A DNA stretch of 27,225 bases. Origin: Gammaproteobacteria bacterium (lineage in GTDB: Bacteria; Pseudomonadota; Gammaproteobacteria; UBA6429). The translations under genes were made by a program, and so were the position numbers. The stretch lies in NCBI GenBank assembly GCA_003232015.1, contig QIKU01000180.1, positions 1 through 27,225 on the forward strand, in the 5' to 3' direction. Under the pieces are notes generated by a model. It was given only the letters and a program-made list of their open reading frames with translations, made no database searches and was not told the origin of the DNA. Position 1 is the stretch's first letter, and each line of letters opens with the position of its first letter. This document shows positions 7,746-15,785 of the stretch, in pieces.

Positions 7746-9956
7746 TCAGGCTGAACGACTTCGACGCACTTCTACGACATTATTGAGCTGGCCAATACGG
7801 TTTAGAATTTTGCTCAACTGCGACACACTGTCGACTTCGATGGTCAAATTCATTAAGGCCGTATTATTATCTTTGTCGGAAACTGTGTTTACCGCATTGA
7901 CATTTATTTTCTCGTTCGACAGGATGTTTAATACATCCCTTAACAAGTTCTGACGATCGATCGTTTCTATCTGTATATCGACCGGATATTGTTCATTGGC
8001 TTTTGCGCCCCACTCCACATTAATTAACCGGCTACGACGTGCATCTGGCATCTTTAAAATGTTACGGCAATCCTTGCGGTGCACACTAACCCCCGCGCCT
8101 TTGGTGATATATCCTATAATCGGATCACCTGGTGCAGGCGAACAACAGCGGGCCATATTTGTTAATAAATTACCCACCCCTTCGATATCAATATCGCCCT
8201 GGGTAACCGTGCGTGGTTTTCGCGCCGCAGGAACGGGTTGCCGAACCGGTTCTTCCGACTGACATAAACTATGGCCATGAGATGCAATCTGATTTGACGT
8301 AATATCACCGCGTCCATTCGCAGCATAAAAATCATCAACATTATCAAAATTAAATTTTTCCGCCAGCGCCTTATGATTGATACCCTGTAAGTTTAAGCGA
8401 CGAATATCTCGTTCAAGCGCTTCACGGCCTTGCACAACGGTTTGATCATGATCCTGTTGTTTAAACCAGTGTCGAGCCTTGGCTCTAGCGCGCGATGTTT
8501 TTAAATAACCTAACTGAGGATTCAACCAGTCGCGACTTGGCTTGCCGGTTTTAGTGGTTAACACTTCAACCTGCTCTCCACTATTGAGTTCATAGGTTAA
8601 ATTAACAATACGACCATCAACTCTTGCACCTCGGCAACGATGACCAATGTCGGTATGAATATGATAGGCAAAATCGAGTGGCGTTGCTCCTTGTGCCAGA
8701 TCGATAATGTCACCTTGCGGGGTAATCACATAAACACGATCCTGGAATACCTCTGATTTAAATCGATCGATAAAATCCCCTGCATCATCCGATTCATCCT
8801 TCCATTCCAGCATTTGACGCAACCAGGCTATCTTCTGTTCGTAATTGGCATCGACTTTCCCGCCTTCTTTGTAGTTCCAGTGCGCGGCCACCCCCAGTTC
8901 AGCATGGTTGTGCATGTCGTGACTGCGAATTTGTACCTCCAGTGTTTTACCCTCTGGTCCAATCACCGCAGTATGAATCGACTGATACATATTTTCTTTT
9001 GGGGTGGCAATATAGTCGTCAAACTCGTGTGGAATATGTCGCCAGACCGTATGAATTGCCCCTAATGCGGCATAGCAATCCTGAACTTTATCTACTACGA
9101 CACGAATCGCTCTTATATCGTAGACCGCGTTAAAATTGAGCCCCTTTCGCTGCATCTTTTTCCAGATACTGTAGATATGTTTGGGGCGTCCATACACCTC
9201 GGCCTTAATGCCCGCTTCATGCATCTCCGCTTTAATAATTCGAATGGCGTGATTGATATACCGCTCACGGTCAACACGTCGTTCATCTAAAAATTCTGCG
9301 ACTTTTTTATAATTCTCCGGTTCAAGAAAACGAAATGAAAGATCTTCCAGCTCCCATTTAATCTGCCAGATCCCCAACCGATTTGCCAGGGGGGTGTAGA
9401 TATCCATGGTTTCTTTGGCAATGCGTTTTTGTTTCGATTCACTGAGATATTTCAATGTTCTTAAGTTATGCAATCGATCCGCCAGCTTGATCAAAACCAC
9501 CCGCACATCTTCCGCCATTGCCAGTAAGAGTTTACGTAAACTTTCGGCGTGTAAATGCTCTTTCGTACCGCGCTCATTTAAATCTTGTTGTTCAATGAGA
9601 GACAGTTTCGTTACTCCATCAACCAGTTCCGCTACCTCCTTGCCAAATATTTCCTCAATGTCAGTAAGCGATACCTCGGTGTCCTCAACAACATCATGCA
9701 AAATGGCCGCAACAACCGCCTGTGGATCCAGATGTAATTTAACCAATATTTCAGCAACGGCCATCGCATGGGTGATATAAGGCTCACCCGATAATCGTGT
9801 TTGTTCCCCATGTGCTGAATCGGCGACAATAAAGGCCTTACTGATGAGATCATATTGCTCAGAACCCATCGGATAGCCAAGTGACTGCACCCAAACCTTA
9901 ACCCGTTCCGACGTCGTCTGATTTTCGCGGTTAAAACGTGTATGTGTATAAACCAT
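7746..9956 (-). CDS. relA: Long RelA/SpoT enzyme: RelA-like (p)ppGpp synthetase with intact HD hydrolase motif
   Basis: Stringent-response enzyme that makes, and may also degrade, (p)ppGpp. From the ATG at 9956 it has 736 residues. An ATG at 9995 would add 13; MVYTHTRFN resembles the opening of RelA, so I prefer 9956. Order: HD domain with H63, HD at 87-88 and ED at 91-92 (HDVVED, 9681-9698); synthetase domain with RPKHIYSIWKKMQ and EFDDYIATPK (EFDD at 311-314, 9015-9026); TGS domain; a helical region; a zinc-finger-like MARCCSPAPGDPI stretch; C-terminal ACT domain. EFDD is the ExDD form of synthetase-only RelA, whereas intact HDxxED belongs to bifunctional SpoT/Rel. Much of the synthetase half looks like RelA. 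The gene sits next to lolC rather than next to rlmD, where relA lies in many relatives. On the minus strand upstream, TATAAT at 10060-10065 could be a -10 box but lacks a good -35. Confidence 0.9.
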   Translation of the reverse strand: MVYTHTRFNRENQTTSERVKVWVQSLGYPMGSEQYDLISKAFIVADSAHGEQTRLSGEPYITHAMAVAEILVKLHLDPQAVVAAILHDVVEDTEVSLTDIEEIFGKEVAELVDGVTKLSLIEQQDLNERGTKEHLHAESLRKLLLAMAEDVRVVLIKLADRLHNLRTLKYLSESKQKRIAKETMDIYTPLANRLGIWQIKWELEDLSFRFLEPENYKKVAEFLDERRVDRERYINHAIRIIKAEMHEAGIKAEVYGRPKHIYSIWKKMQRKGLNFNAVYDIRAIRVVVDKVQDCYAALGAIHTVWRHIPHEFDDYIATPKENMYQSIHTAVIGPEGKTLEVQIRSHDMHNHAELGVAAHWNYKEGGKVDANYEQKIAWLRQMLEWKDESDDAGDFIDRFKSEVFQDRVYVITPQGDIIDLAQGATPLDFAYHIHTDIGHRCRGARVDGRIVNLTYELNSGEQVEVLTTKTGKPSRDWLNPQLGYLKTSRARAKARHWFKQQDHDQTVVQGREALERDIRRLNLQGINHKALAEKFNFDNVDDFYAANGRGDITSNQIASHGHSLCQSEEPVRQPVPAARKPRTVTQGDIDIEGVGNLLTNMARCCSPAPGDPIIGYITKGAGVSVHRKDCRNILKMPDARRSRLINVEWGAKANEQYPVDIQIETIDRQNLLRDVLNILSNEKINVNAVNTVSDKDNNTALMNLTIEVDSVSQLSKILNRIGQLNNVVEVRRSRSA

Positions 9957-10075
9957 ATTCTCTAAGTTAAATATTAAACGATCTGATTTAAGCATAGCCT
10001 GCTATTAAAGCATACATATTGTATGGTTTTATTGCCGTCTCATTTTAATCCAATATTAAATTATATGATTAGGTT

Positions 10076-10104
10076 TTGCCCATAACCCATTGATGTTGTA
10101 TAGT
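10076..10104 (+). promoter_or_regulatory. Possible promoter of the 10210 gene
   Basis: TTGCCC (10076-10081) and TATAGT (10099-10104) are separated by 17 bases. Transcription would start near 10111 and leave a leader of about 100 bases that contains the dyads and TTGTACG repeats described below. Confidence 0.35.
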
Positions 10105-10133
10105 TTGTTATAACTGAACAACGGGTGGTTGTC

Positions 10134-10186
10134 CCGGTAATTGCCGGATAAGCAGTCGTTGTACGACTTGTACGATGACTTGTACG
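10134..10186 (+). repeat. Dyads and three TTGTACG repeats in the leader of the 10210 gene
   Basis: CCGGTAATTGCCGG (10134-10147) is a near-perfect dyad. AGTCG-TTGTA-CGACT (10154-10168) is a perfect 5-bp hairpin. TTGTACG occurs three times (10159-10165, 10168-10174, 10180-10186); the last two sit in GACTTGTACG units exactly 12 bases apart. This could be a protein-binding array or leader structure. Confidence 0.45.
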
Positions 10187-10209
10187 TTATAGCGACGTGG
10201 AGACTTTAG

Positions 10210-10581
10210 ATGAAAATAACACTCTGGTTAGCAAGCCTGTTTAGCCTGGCGATTTCAGCCTCGGTTATGGCCGAGGTTCTTGAGATCCCACAACCCGAGA
10301 CTATCAACCGTGTATCTGACATCCCTCAACCCGAAGCAATGGATAATGAAAACGAGATTCCTGAAGCCGATACGACCGACATAGACAATCAACCTGCCGA
10401 TATTATTTCGATTACCTTGCCAGGCAAAGGCATGACAAAAGACGCCGTAGAAGAGCGTTTTGGTAGTCCTGTTGAGAGAATTGAGGCCGTGGGTGAACCC
10501 CCAATTTCCCGCTGGATATACGGTAGTTTTACCGTCTATTTTGAATACGACCACGTAATCCACGCCGTCAATCGAAAATAA
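10210..10581 (+). CDS. Small exported protein of unknown function
   Basis: A 123-residue protein with a clear signal peptide (MKITLWLASLFSLAISASVMA, probable cleavage after residue 21). The ATG has a GGAG ribosome site 7 bases upstream (10199-10202). After the signal is a short acidic low-complexity stretch with three imperfect repeats (EIPQPET, DIPQPEA, EIPEADT, about 25-57). The C-terminal part is compact: GMTKDAVEERFGSPVERIEAVGEPPISRWIY then FTVYFEYDHVIHAV. This resembles small periplasmic proteins widespread in gammaproteobacteria and, loosely, the repeat seen in BamE/SmpA (a 'GMTKDEVxxxFGxP' turn). I do not recognise a named gene and assign no function. It diverges from relA and converges with the lipoprotein gene. 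Confidence 0.82.
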   Translation: MKITLWLASLFSLAISASVMAEVLEIPQPETINRVSDIPQPEAMDNENEIPEADTTDIDNQPADIISITLPGKGMTKDAVEERFGSPVERIEAVGEPPISRWIYGSFTVYFEYDHVIHAVNRK

Positions 10582-10620
10582 TCGCAGCACCGTTCCACTC
10601 AACAAAAGAGCGTGTAATGA

Positions 10621-11037
10621 TCAACGAAACGTCGGGAACGGGTTCGCCAGTTCCCAGCGTTGTGCGAGCTTATTCCATTCCCACAGGTTAGTAATGGTCA
10701 TTTCTCGAACGACATTATAATCCTCATTATAATATTTTACTTCAACGACCTGGGTTGCACTCTGTTCATCCGGGTCAATTCGCGTGAAAACTGTGTTATA
10801 TCCAGACACCCTGAATTGTTTTAGACGCTTGCGGTTCGCCTCTGATAATTCCGATTTTTTTGCATTTTTATGAAAGCCCAGCATCAGATCGTAATCCTGC
10901 CAGCGTATCGCTTTCTCATATAATCGATAACTCTTCTGAAAATCCTTCATTTCCTGTGAAGGGAAGGCGCAACTGCTCATTAAAATAGTGATAAAACTGA
11001 GGATCAAAAATTTAAATACTTGTTTTGTTATCATCAT
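10621..11037 (-). CDS. Small predicted lipoprotein of unknown function
   Basis: From the ATG at 11037 the product has 138 residues. It opens with MMITKQVFKFLILSFITILMSSC, a lipoprotein signal with Cys23 as the acylated residue; the lipobox MSSC has an unusual Met at -3. Ala at +2 suggests outer-membrane sorting in the enteric rule. In-frame ATGs at 11067 and 11049 also exist, but 11037 gives the best signal length and has AGAG a few bases upstream. The mature part is rich in Lys, Arg, Tyr and Trp, with WQDYDLMLGFHKNAKK early and EMTITNLWEWNKLAQRWELANPFP at the end, which could be an NTF2-like alpha-beta fold; that is a guess. It converges with the 10210 gene. A 20-base perfect dyad lies just upstream. 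Confidence 0.78.
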   Translation of the reverse strand: MMITKQVFKFLILSFITILMSSCAFPSQEMKDFQKSYRLYEKAIRWQDYDLMLGFHKNAKKSELSEANRKRLKQFRVSGYNTVFTRIDPDEQSATQVVEVKYYNEDYNVVREMTITNLWEWNKLAQRWELANPFPTFR

Positions 11038-11074
11038 TATCTCTGCCATGTTGTACCGTAACTGCAATCAGACC

Positions 11075-11094
11075 GAATATTATCTGTAATATTC
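11075..11094. promoter_or_regulatory. Perfect 8-bp inverted repeat upstream of the lipoprotein gene
   Basis: GAATATTA and TAATATTC flank a 4-base spacer TCTG. It is AT-rich and 37 bases upstream of the chosen start, in the position expected for an operator overlapping a promoter. No T-run follows, so it does not look like a terminator. Confidence 0.42.
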
Positions 11095-11241
11095 ATTCGT
11101 CCACACCATATCACAACGTGAAACAGTATTCTGCATCAACCGAGGGATCTGACTCTAATAAAAGATGATATAAATCGCAAACGATCAGAAAGGAGACGTC
11201 ACGTGCACTAACGTCTATTTGAATCGGCTAGAAAAACGCAT

Positions 11242-11724
11242 CTACTCAAATGTTTTAACACGTATCAGCAACTGAAAATACAATAGTGCCTTGTATTTTG
11301 GAGAGACGGAAGGAATATAGGATAGGTTCATTGTCACCGGTCCATTTCCCACAGCAACAAAGGGCAGTATCCCTGGGAAAGGATCGTTATTCTTAAAATC
11401 TTTTCTTGTCATTAAAAACGCAATGGCACCCGCATCAAAAAACCAGCCATCACGGTCATTATCCAGACGGAAACGCCTTTTCATACCCCCGCCAATATAT
11501 TTGGATGTATTGTAGTTGCTGTCCTTAAACCAGCTGGCATTGACAAATTTTATCCAGTCACTTTTAGGTGCAAAATTATATTCAAGTCCCAGACCCCAGT
11601 TATCTTCATTATAATTACCGTTGTCCAGGTGAATAGCCTTACCATTTACAACCACATGCAACTCCCCCGCTACAACGTGGGTGTGTATTCCAAACAATAA
11701 AGCCATAACCATAAAAATACGCAT
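11242..11724 (-). CDS. PagP-like outer-membrane beta-barrel protein
   Basis: A 160-residue exported protein from the ATG at 11724, which has AAGG 8 bases upstream; an ATG at 11757 would spoil the signal peptide. Signal: MRIFMVMALLFGIHTHVVA, with cleavage near residue 19-20. The mature chain alternates polar and aromatic residues as in a small barrel: NWGLGLEYNFAP, KFVNASWFKDSNYNTSKYIGGGMKRRFRL, GWFFDAGAIAFLMTRKDF. The C-terminal part, PFPGILPFVAVGNGPVTMNLSYIPS, is like the end of PagP, the lipid A palmitoyltransferase (PVTxxxTYIPG). I cannot confirm the PagP catalytic His and Ser residues, so enzyme activity is unproven; the protein may belong to a related uncharacterised barrel family. It stands alone between non-coding stretches of about 204 and 474 bases. 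Confidence 0.72.
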   Translation of the reverse strand: MRIFMVMALLFGIHTHVVAGELHVVVNGKAIHLDNGNYNEDNWGLGLEYNFAPKSDWIKFVNASWFKDSNYNTSKYIGGGMKRRFRLDNDRDGWFFDAGAIAFLMTRKDFKNNDPFPGILPFVAVGNGPVTMNLSYIPSVSPKYKALLYFQLLIRVKTFE

Positions 11725-11790
11725 TTCAGTAACCTTTCCAGTACATCCAAAACGCATAACGGCTGATATTTCAATGACTTAAATTTCTGG

Positions 11791-11824
11791 GTGTCTAATA
11801 AATGACGCATTTACGAACAGACAC
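11791..11824. repeat. Nested hairpin upstream of the PagP-like gene
   Basis: Outer arms GTGTCT (11791-11796) and AGACAC (11819-11824) enclose a second perfect hairpin, TAAATG-ACG-CATTTA (11799-11813). The element is 67 bases upstream of the PagP-like start. It could be RNA leader structure or a protein site. Confidence 0.42.
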
Positions 11825-12127
11825 TTAAAAAAGCCAGTCTGCTCAGAGACAAAAACTTGACGCAATTCACACTAAATTATGGTGTAGTTCACCCTGAAAC
11901 TTGCTTTTTAGTAGGACTAATGAGGGTATTTGAGGAAAATTTAACCGAAAATCACAAATGGAGATCGTGATCCCGATCATAAAAGCGCTAAGTCAACGCG
12001 CCGCCTGGTCGGACGAGTAAAATGAGTCCGCTTAATTTTACCGAGGTTTTGAAAATAAATGGGCAATTTCCAGAGTTCAGACTGGCGTTTAACAGGCACG
12101 ATTGGCTCGCGATCAAAATATACTCTC

Positions 12128-12151
12128 TTTCAATATACCCATTTATTGAAA
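12128..12151. promoter_or_regulatory. Inverted repeat upstream of mfd
   Basis: TTTCAATA (12128-12135) and TATTGAAA (12144-12151) form a perfect 8-bp inverted repeat with an 8-base spacer, 47 bases before the mfd ATG. Possible operator or leader hairpin; no T-run follows. Confidence 0.4.
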
Positions 12152-12198
12152 CAATCGCTAGAATAGCCCCGCCGTGAAACCTGTGAAGAAAACCATCC

Positions 12199-15100
12199 AT
12201 GTCCGTTGATTTATGCTCAATTTTTAAACCATTCATTCCAGAAGCAGCCCATAAAACTGAACATTGGGGCAAGTTATATGGCAGCGCAGTTGGCCTGGCG
12301 ATCCAGCAATTAGCCAGACAACATCAGGGGCTGATTTTATGCGTCACCTCGAATTCTTCCCATGCTCAACAACTTAGTGATCAAATCCTGTTTTACAGTA
12401 AAGGGGAACCACAGCCGTTCTTAAGTTTCCCGGATTGGGAAACCCTGCCCTACGATGTTTTTTCACCGCATCAAGATATTATTTCAGAACGATTAGCAAC
12501 GCTTTATCAGTTACCCAATACGAAAAATGGCCTGTTAATTGTGCCAATACAAACGTTGATGCATCGAGTCGCCCCGAAAAACTACGTCCAGCAACGTTGC
12601 TTATTGCTTAGCACCGGCCAGAAGCTTGTCCCTGAAACATTTCGACAGCAGCTCATCACCAACGGTTATCAACACGTTTCAACGGTTCTTGAACATGGTG
12701 AATTTGCCGTTCGCGGCAGCTTGATCGATTTATATCCTATGGGTAACGCCTTGCCCTACCGAATTGAAATGTTTGACAATGACATTGAAAGCATTCGTAC
12801 TTTTGATCCTGAGTCACAAAGAACAATTGAAATAGTTTCACAATTACGACTTTTACCTGCCAGAGAATTTCCGTTAGATGACACAGGGGCAACACAGTTT
12901 CGCCAGGCCTACCGTATTTTATTTTCCGGGGATCCAAAAGCATCGGTAATTTACAATGAAGTAACCAATCGCCGCGCACCTCCAGGAATAGAATATTTCT
13001 TACCCTTGTTTTTTGAACAGACAGAAACTTTATTTGACTATTTGCCTGACAACACCATCATTATTAGCGAGCATGATGTCATGCAACAATCTGCAACGTT
13101 TGATGCAGAAATTCTACAAAGGTATGAAGGTTCAAAACATGACATTGAACGTCCAATATTGGCACCTGAAAAATTATTTCTTAACAGCACTGATATAGAA
13201 AACAAATTTACGGAATTCAGACAAATTCGATGGCATAACTATGAGCACGAACAAAAAACGGGGACTAATTTTAATAGTCTTGCCCCTCCTAAATTATTAA
13301 TAAACGCCCGAACCGAAAATCCAACTGAGACCCTAACTCATTTTATTCAATCAAATCCTGGGCGTATCCTGTTTGCCGCAGAATCCACCGGACGACGCGA
13401 GACTCTCATCGGACTATTAAAAGAAAATAATATTCGCCCCACTTTATTTGAGTGCTGGCACGACTTCCTGAAATCAGATCAGCCGCTGGGTATTACCGTC
13501 GCACCACTCGAATTTGGTTTGTCGATTAATGACCCGGCTCTACATGTGATTGCGGAAACACAACTATTTGGTCAGCAGGTATTGCAACGTCGACGGCGAC
13601 GTACACAACAGCGCGACAGTGAAAATGTCATTAAAAATCTCGCTGAACTGACCATTGGCGCACCAGTTGTTCACGATGAATACGGTGTTGGCCGTTTCCT
13701 TGGTTTGCAAACGATAACCACTGCCGGCATGACTTCTGAATTCCTGGCCCTTGAGTACGCGGATAAAGATAAGCTCTACGTACCGGTTTCATCGTTACAT
13801 TTAATTAGCCGCTACACGGGCGCCTCTCCGGAAACAGCACCACTACATAAATTGGGAAGCGGTCAATGGGAACGCGCAAAGAAAAAAGCTCAGGAAAAAG
13901 TTCGCGATGTCGCGGTTGAATTATTAGAGATTTATGCCCGACGCGAAGCAAAACAGGGCTACGCCTATCCGCTTGATGAAAATCAATACCGGGCCTTTGC
14001 CGCTGAATTTCCTTTCGAAGAAACACCGGATCAACAAACGGCTATTGATCGCGTACTACGTGACATGACAAATAACAAACCTATGGATCATCTGATTTGT
14101 GGCGATGTGGGTTTCGGTAAAACAGAAGTGGCGATGCGCGCCGCCTTTGTCGCGGTAATGGCCGGTAAACAAGTTGCTATATTAACCCCAACGACATTGC
14201 TAACCCAGCAACATGTGCAAACTTTTAGCGACCGATTCTCAGAATGGCCAGTCAAAATTGACTCCTTATCCCGCTTTCGATCTAAAAAAGAACAGGATGG
14301 GGTGATTAATGGTTTGATCAACGGCCAAATTGATATCGTCATTGGCACGCATAAACTACTGCAAAAAGATGTACGCTACAAATCTCTTGGACTGGTTATC
14401 ATTGACGAAGAGCATCGTTTTGGAGTCCGTCAGAAAGAAGTGTTTAAGTCACTTCGTTCTGAAGTAGATATTTTAACCCTGACCGCAACGCCTATCCCAC
14501 GCACCTTAAATATGTCCATGTCGGGCATGCGAGACTTATCAATCATTGCCACGCCGCCCGCAAAACGTCTAGCGATCAAAACGTTTATCTCACAATGGCA
14601 TGACAGCATGATAATTGAGGCTATTGCTCGTGAGTTAAAACGTGGTGGCCAGGTGTTTTTTGTTCATAACGAAGTTGAAACTATCGAAAAACAGGTGGAT
14701 AAACTTCGTGAGCTGATACCCAATACAAAAATTAAATTCGCCCATGGACAAATGCGTGAACGAGAATTAGAACATGTAATGTCTGATTTTTACCATCAAC
14801 GCTTTAACATACTAGTTTGCACCACTATTATTGAAACGGGCATTGATATTCCTAACGCTAACACCATTATTCTTAATCGAGCGGATCGATTTGGCCTGGC
14901 ACAACTCTATCAGCTACGTGGTCGAGTTGGCCGCTCTCATCATCGCGCCTATGCTTACCTGATTATTCCAAATAAAAATATTATAACCGCTGACGCGAAA
15001 AAAAGATTAGAAGCCATAGAATCCATTGAGACGCTGGGTACAGGCTTTACGTTAGCAACACATGATCTGGAGATACGAGGCGCAGGCGAATTACTGGGCG

Positions 15101-15663
15101 ACGAACAAAGTGGTCAGATGCAGGAAATCGGTTATGCAATGTATACTGAATTACTTGAAAAAGCCGTAACCTCACTAAAAGAAGGCAAAGTATTTGATCC
15201 TGATAATGAAGAAAAAGATACTGAGATTAAATTGCATATTCCCGCTCTCATACCAGAAGATTATTTGCCCGATGTTCATGCGCGACTTATTTTATATAAG
15301 CGAATCGCCAGCTCCAATAATGATAACGACCTGACTGAACTCAAAATCGAAATGATTGATCGATTTGGCTTGCTCCCACAATCCGTTAAAAATCTTTTTG
15401 AGATAACGGCACTGAGAAATTCAGCAAAATCACTTGGAATCGACAAAATCAATATTAGTGATAATGGCGGATATTTTCTGTTTTCTAGTTCACCTAATAT
15501 CGACACGGCAATTATTATTGAATTGATACAGACTAAGTCTCATCTTTACCAACTGGATGGCCAGAACAAATTAAAAATTTCCTATGAATCCGAGAATGAA
15601 CAAAAACGACTCGAATTTACCAGGTCGCTGCTGAACCAGTTATCGCACCCAAAAGCGGCTTAA
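12199..15663 (+). CDS. mfd: Transcription-repair coupling factor Mfd
   Basis: ATP-driven translocase that removes RNA polymerase stalled at DNA damage and recruits UvrA for nucleotide excision repair. It has 1154 residues, the normal full length. Order: UvrB-like N-terminal module (about 15-350; FPDWETLPYDVFSPHQDIISERLATL and VRGSLIDLYPMG), RNA-polymerase-interacting CarD-like domain (about 484-545; IGAPVVHDEYGVGRFLGL), RecG-like translocase with Walker A GDVGFGKTE (635-643), Walker B DEEH (736-739), TLTATPIPRTL, and the second lobe with TTIIETGIDIPNANTIIL and YQLRGRVGRS, then the C-terminal TRCF domain. All key motifs are present. The ATG at 12199 lacks a strong ribosome site (GAAG about 12 bases upstream), but the protein opens where the family opens. 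It is followed by the CsiV-like gene, as in other gammaproteobacteria. Confidence 0.97.
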   Translation: MSVDLCSIFKPFIPEAAHKTEHWGKLYGSAVGLAIQQLARQHQGLILCVTSNSSHAQQLSDQILFYSKGEPQPFLSFPDWETLPYDVFSPHQDIISERLATLYQLPNTKNGLLIVPIQTLMHRVAPKNYVQQRCLLLSTGQKLVPETFRQQLITNGYQHVSTVLEHGEFAVRGSLIDLYPMGNALPYRIEMFDNDIESIRTFDPESQRTIEIVSQLRLLPAREFPLDDTGATQFRQAYRILFSGDPKASVIYNEVTNRRAPPGIEYFLPLFFEQTETLFDYLPDNTIIISEHDVMQQSATFDAEILQRYEGSKHDIERPILAPEKLFLNSTDIENKFTEFRQIRWHNYEHEQKTGTNFNSLAPPKLLINARTENPTETLTHFIQSNPGRILFAAESTGRRETLIGLLKENNIRPTLFECWHDFLKSDQPLGITVAPLEFGLSINDPALHVIAETQLFGQQVLQRRRRRTQQRDSENVIKNLAELTIGAPVVHDEYGVGRFLGLQTITTAGMTSEFLALEYADKDKLYVPVSSLHLISRYTGASPETAPLHKLGSGQWERAKKKAQEKVRDVAVELLEIYARREAKQGYAYPLDENQYRAFAAEFPFEETPDQQTAIDRVLRDMTNNKPMDHLICGDVGFGKTEVAMRAAFVAVMAGKQVAILTPTTLLTQQHVQTFSDRFSEWPVKIDSLSRFRSKKEQDGVINGLINGQIDIVIGTHKLLQKDVRYKSLGLVIIDEEHRFGVRQKEVFKSLRSEVDILTLTATPIPRTLNMSMSGMRDLSIIATPPAKRLAIKTFISQWHDSMIIEAIARELKRGGQVFFVHNEVETIEKQVDKLRELIPNTKIKFAHGQMRERELEHVMSDFYHQRFNILVCTTIIETGIDIPNANTIILNRADRFGLAQLYQLRGRVGRSHHRAYAYLIIPNKNIITADAKKRLEAIESIETLGTGFTLATHDLEIRGAGELLGDEQSGQMQEIGYAMYTELLEKAVTSLKEGKVFDPDNEEKDTEIKLHIPALIPEDYLPDVHARLILYKRIASSNNDNDLTELKIEMIDRFGLLPQSVKNLFEITALRNSAKSLGIDKINISDNGGYFLFSSSPNIDTAIIIELIQTKSHLYQLDGQNKLKISYESENEQKRLEFTRSLLNQLSHPKAA

Positions 15664-15697
15664 ACGGTTCAAACACGATAACGCATCCTCTCAATAC

Positions 15698-15725
15698 TTT
15701 ACCCGTGATGACATGTCAGTATAGA
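15698..15725 (+). promoter_or_regulatory. Possible promoter with internal palindrome before the CsiV-like gene
   Basis: TTTACC (15698-15703) and TATAGA (15720-15725) are 16 bases apart. The spacer contains the perfect 10-base palindrome TGACATGTCA (15709-15718), where a repressor would block polymerase. Sixty bases before the start codon. Confidence 0.35.
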
Positions 15726-15785
15726 ATAGTGAATACATGAACCAGATCTTACCTCCAACCTAACATAAAAGACTAAAATTGCAAT

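Larger units (their letters stand above)
11725..12198. other. 474-base intergenic region before mfd
   Basis: No convincing gene on either strand. It contains the nested hairpin at 11791-11824, a TTGACG/TATGGT pair with only 15 bases between (11857-11883), three GATC sites spaced exactly 6 bases apart (11963, 11969, 11975), a 5-bp hairpin CGGAC/GTCCG (12010-12030) followed by a T-rich stretch, and an 8-bp inverted repeat (12128-12151) close to mfd. It could hold divergent promoters and leaders or a small RNA, but nothing is decisive. Confidence 0.5.

Noticed and set aside
9406..9780. Plus-strand ORF of 124 codons inside relA
   Set aside because: Antisense to the conserved HD domain region; Ser- and Thr-rich composition is typical of shadow frames.
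10255..10605. Minus-strand ORF of 116 codons opposite the small exported protein gene
   Set aside because: The plus strand has a clear ribosome site, signal peptide and domain; the opposite frame has none of these.
11857..11883. TTGACG and TATGGT as an mfd promoter
   Set aside because: The spacer is only 15 bases and the pair is more than 300 bases from mfd.
12010..12036. CGGAC/GTCCG hairpin as a rho-independent terminator
   Set aside because: The stem is only 5 bp with an 11-base loop, the following T-run is weak, and no gene ends just upstream on the plus strand.
11988..12272. Minus-strand ORF of 94 codons overlapping the mfd start
   Set aside because: It overlaps a certain gene on the other strand, has no ribosome site, no recognisable domain and mixed hydrophobic composition. 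Likely a chance frame.
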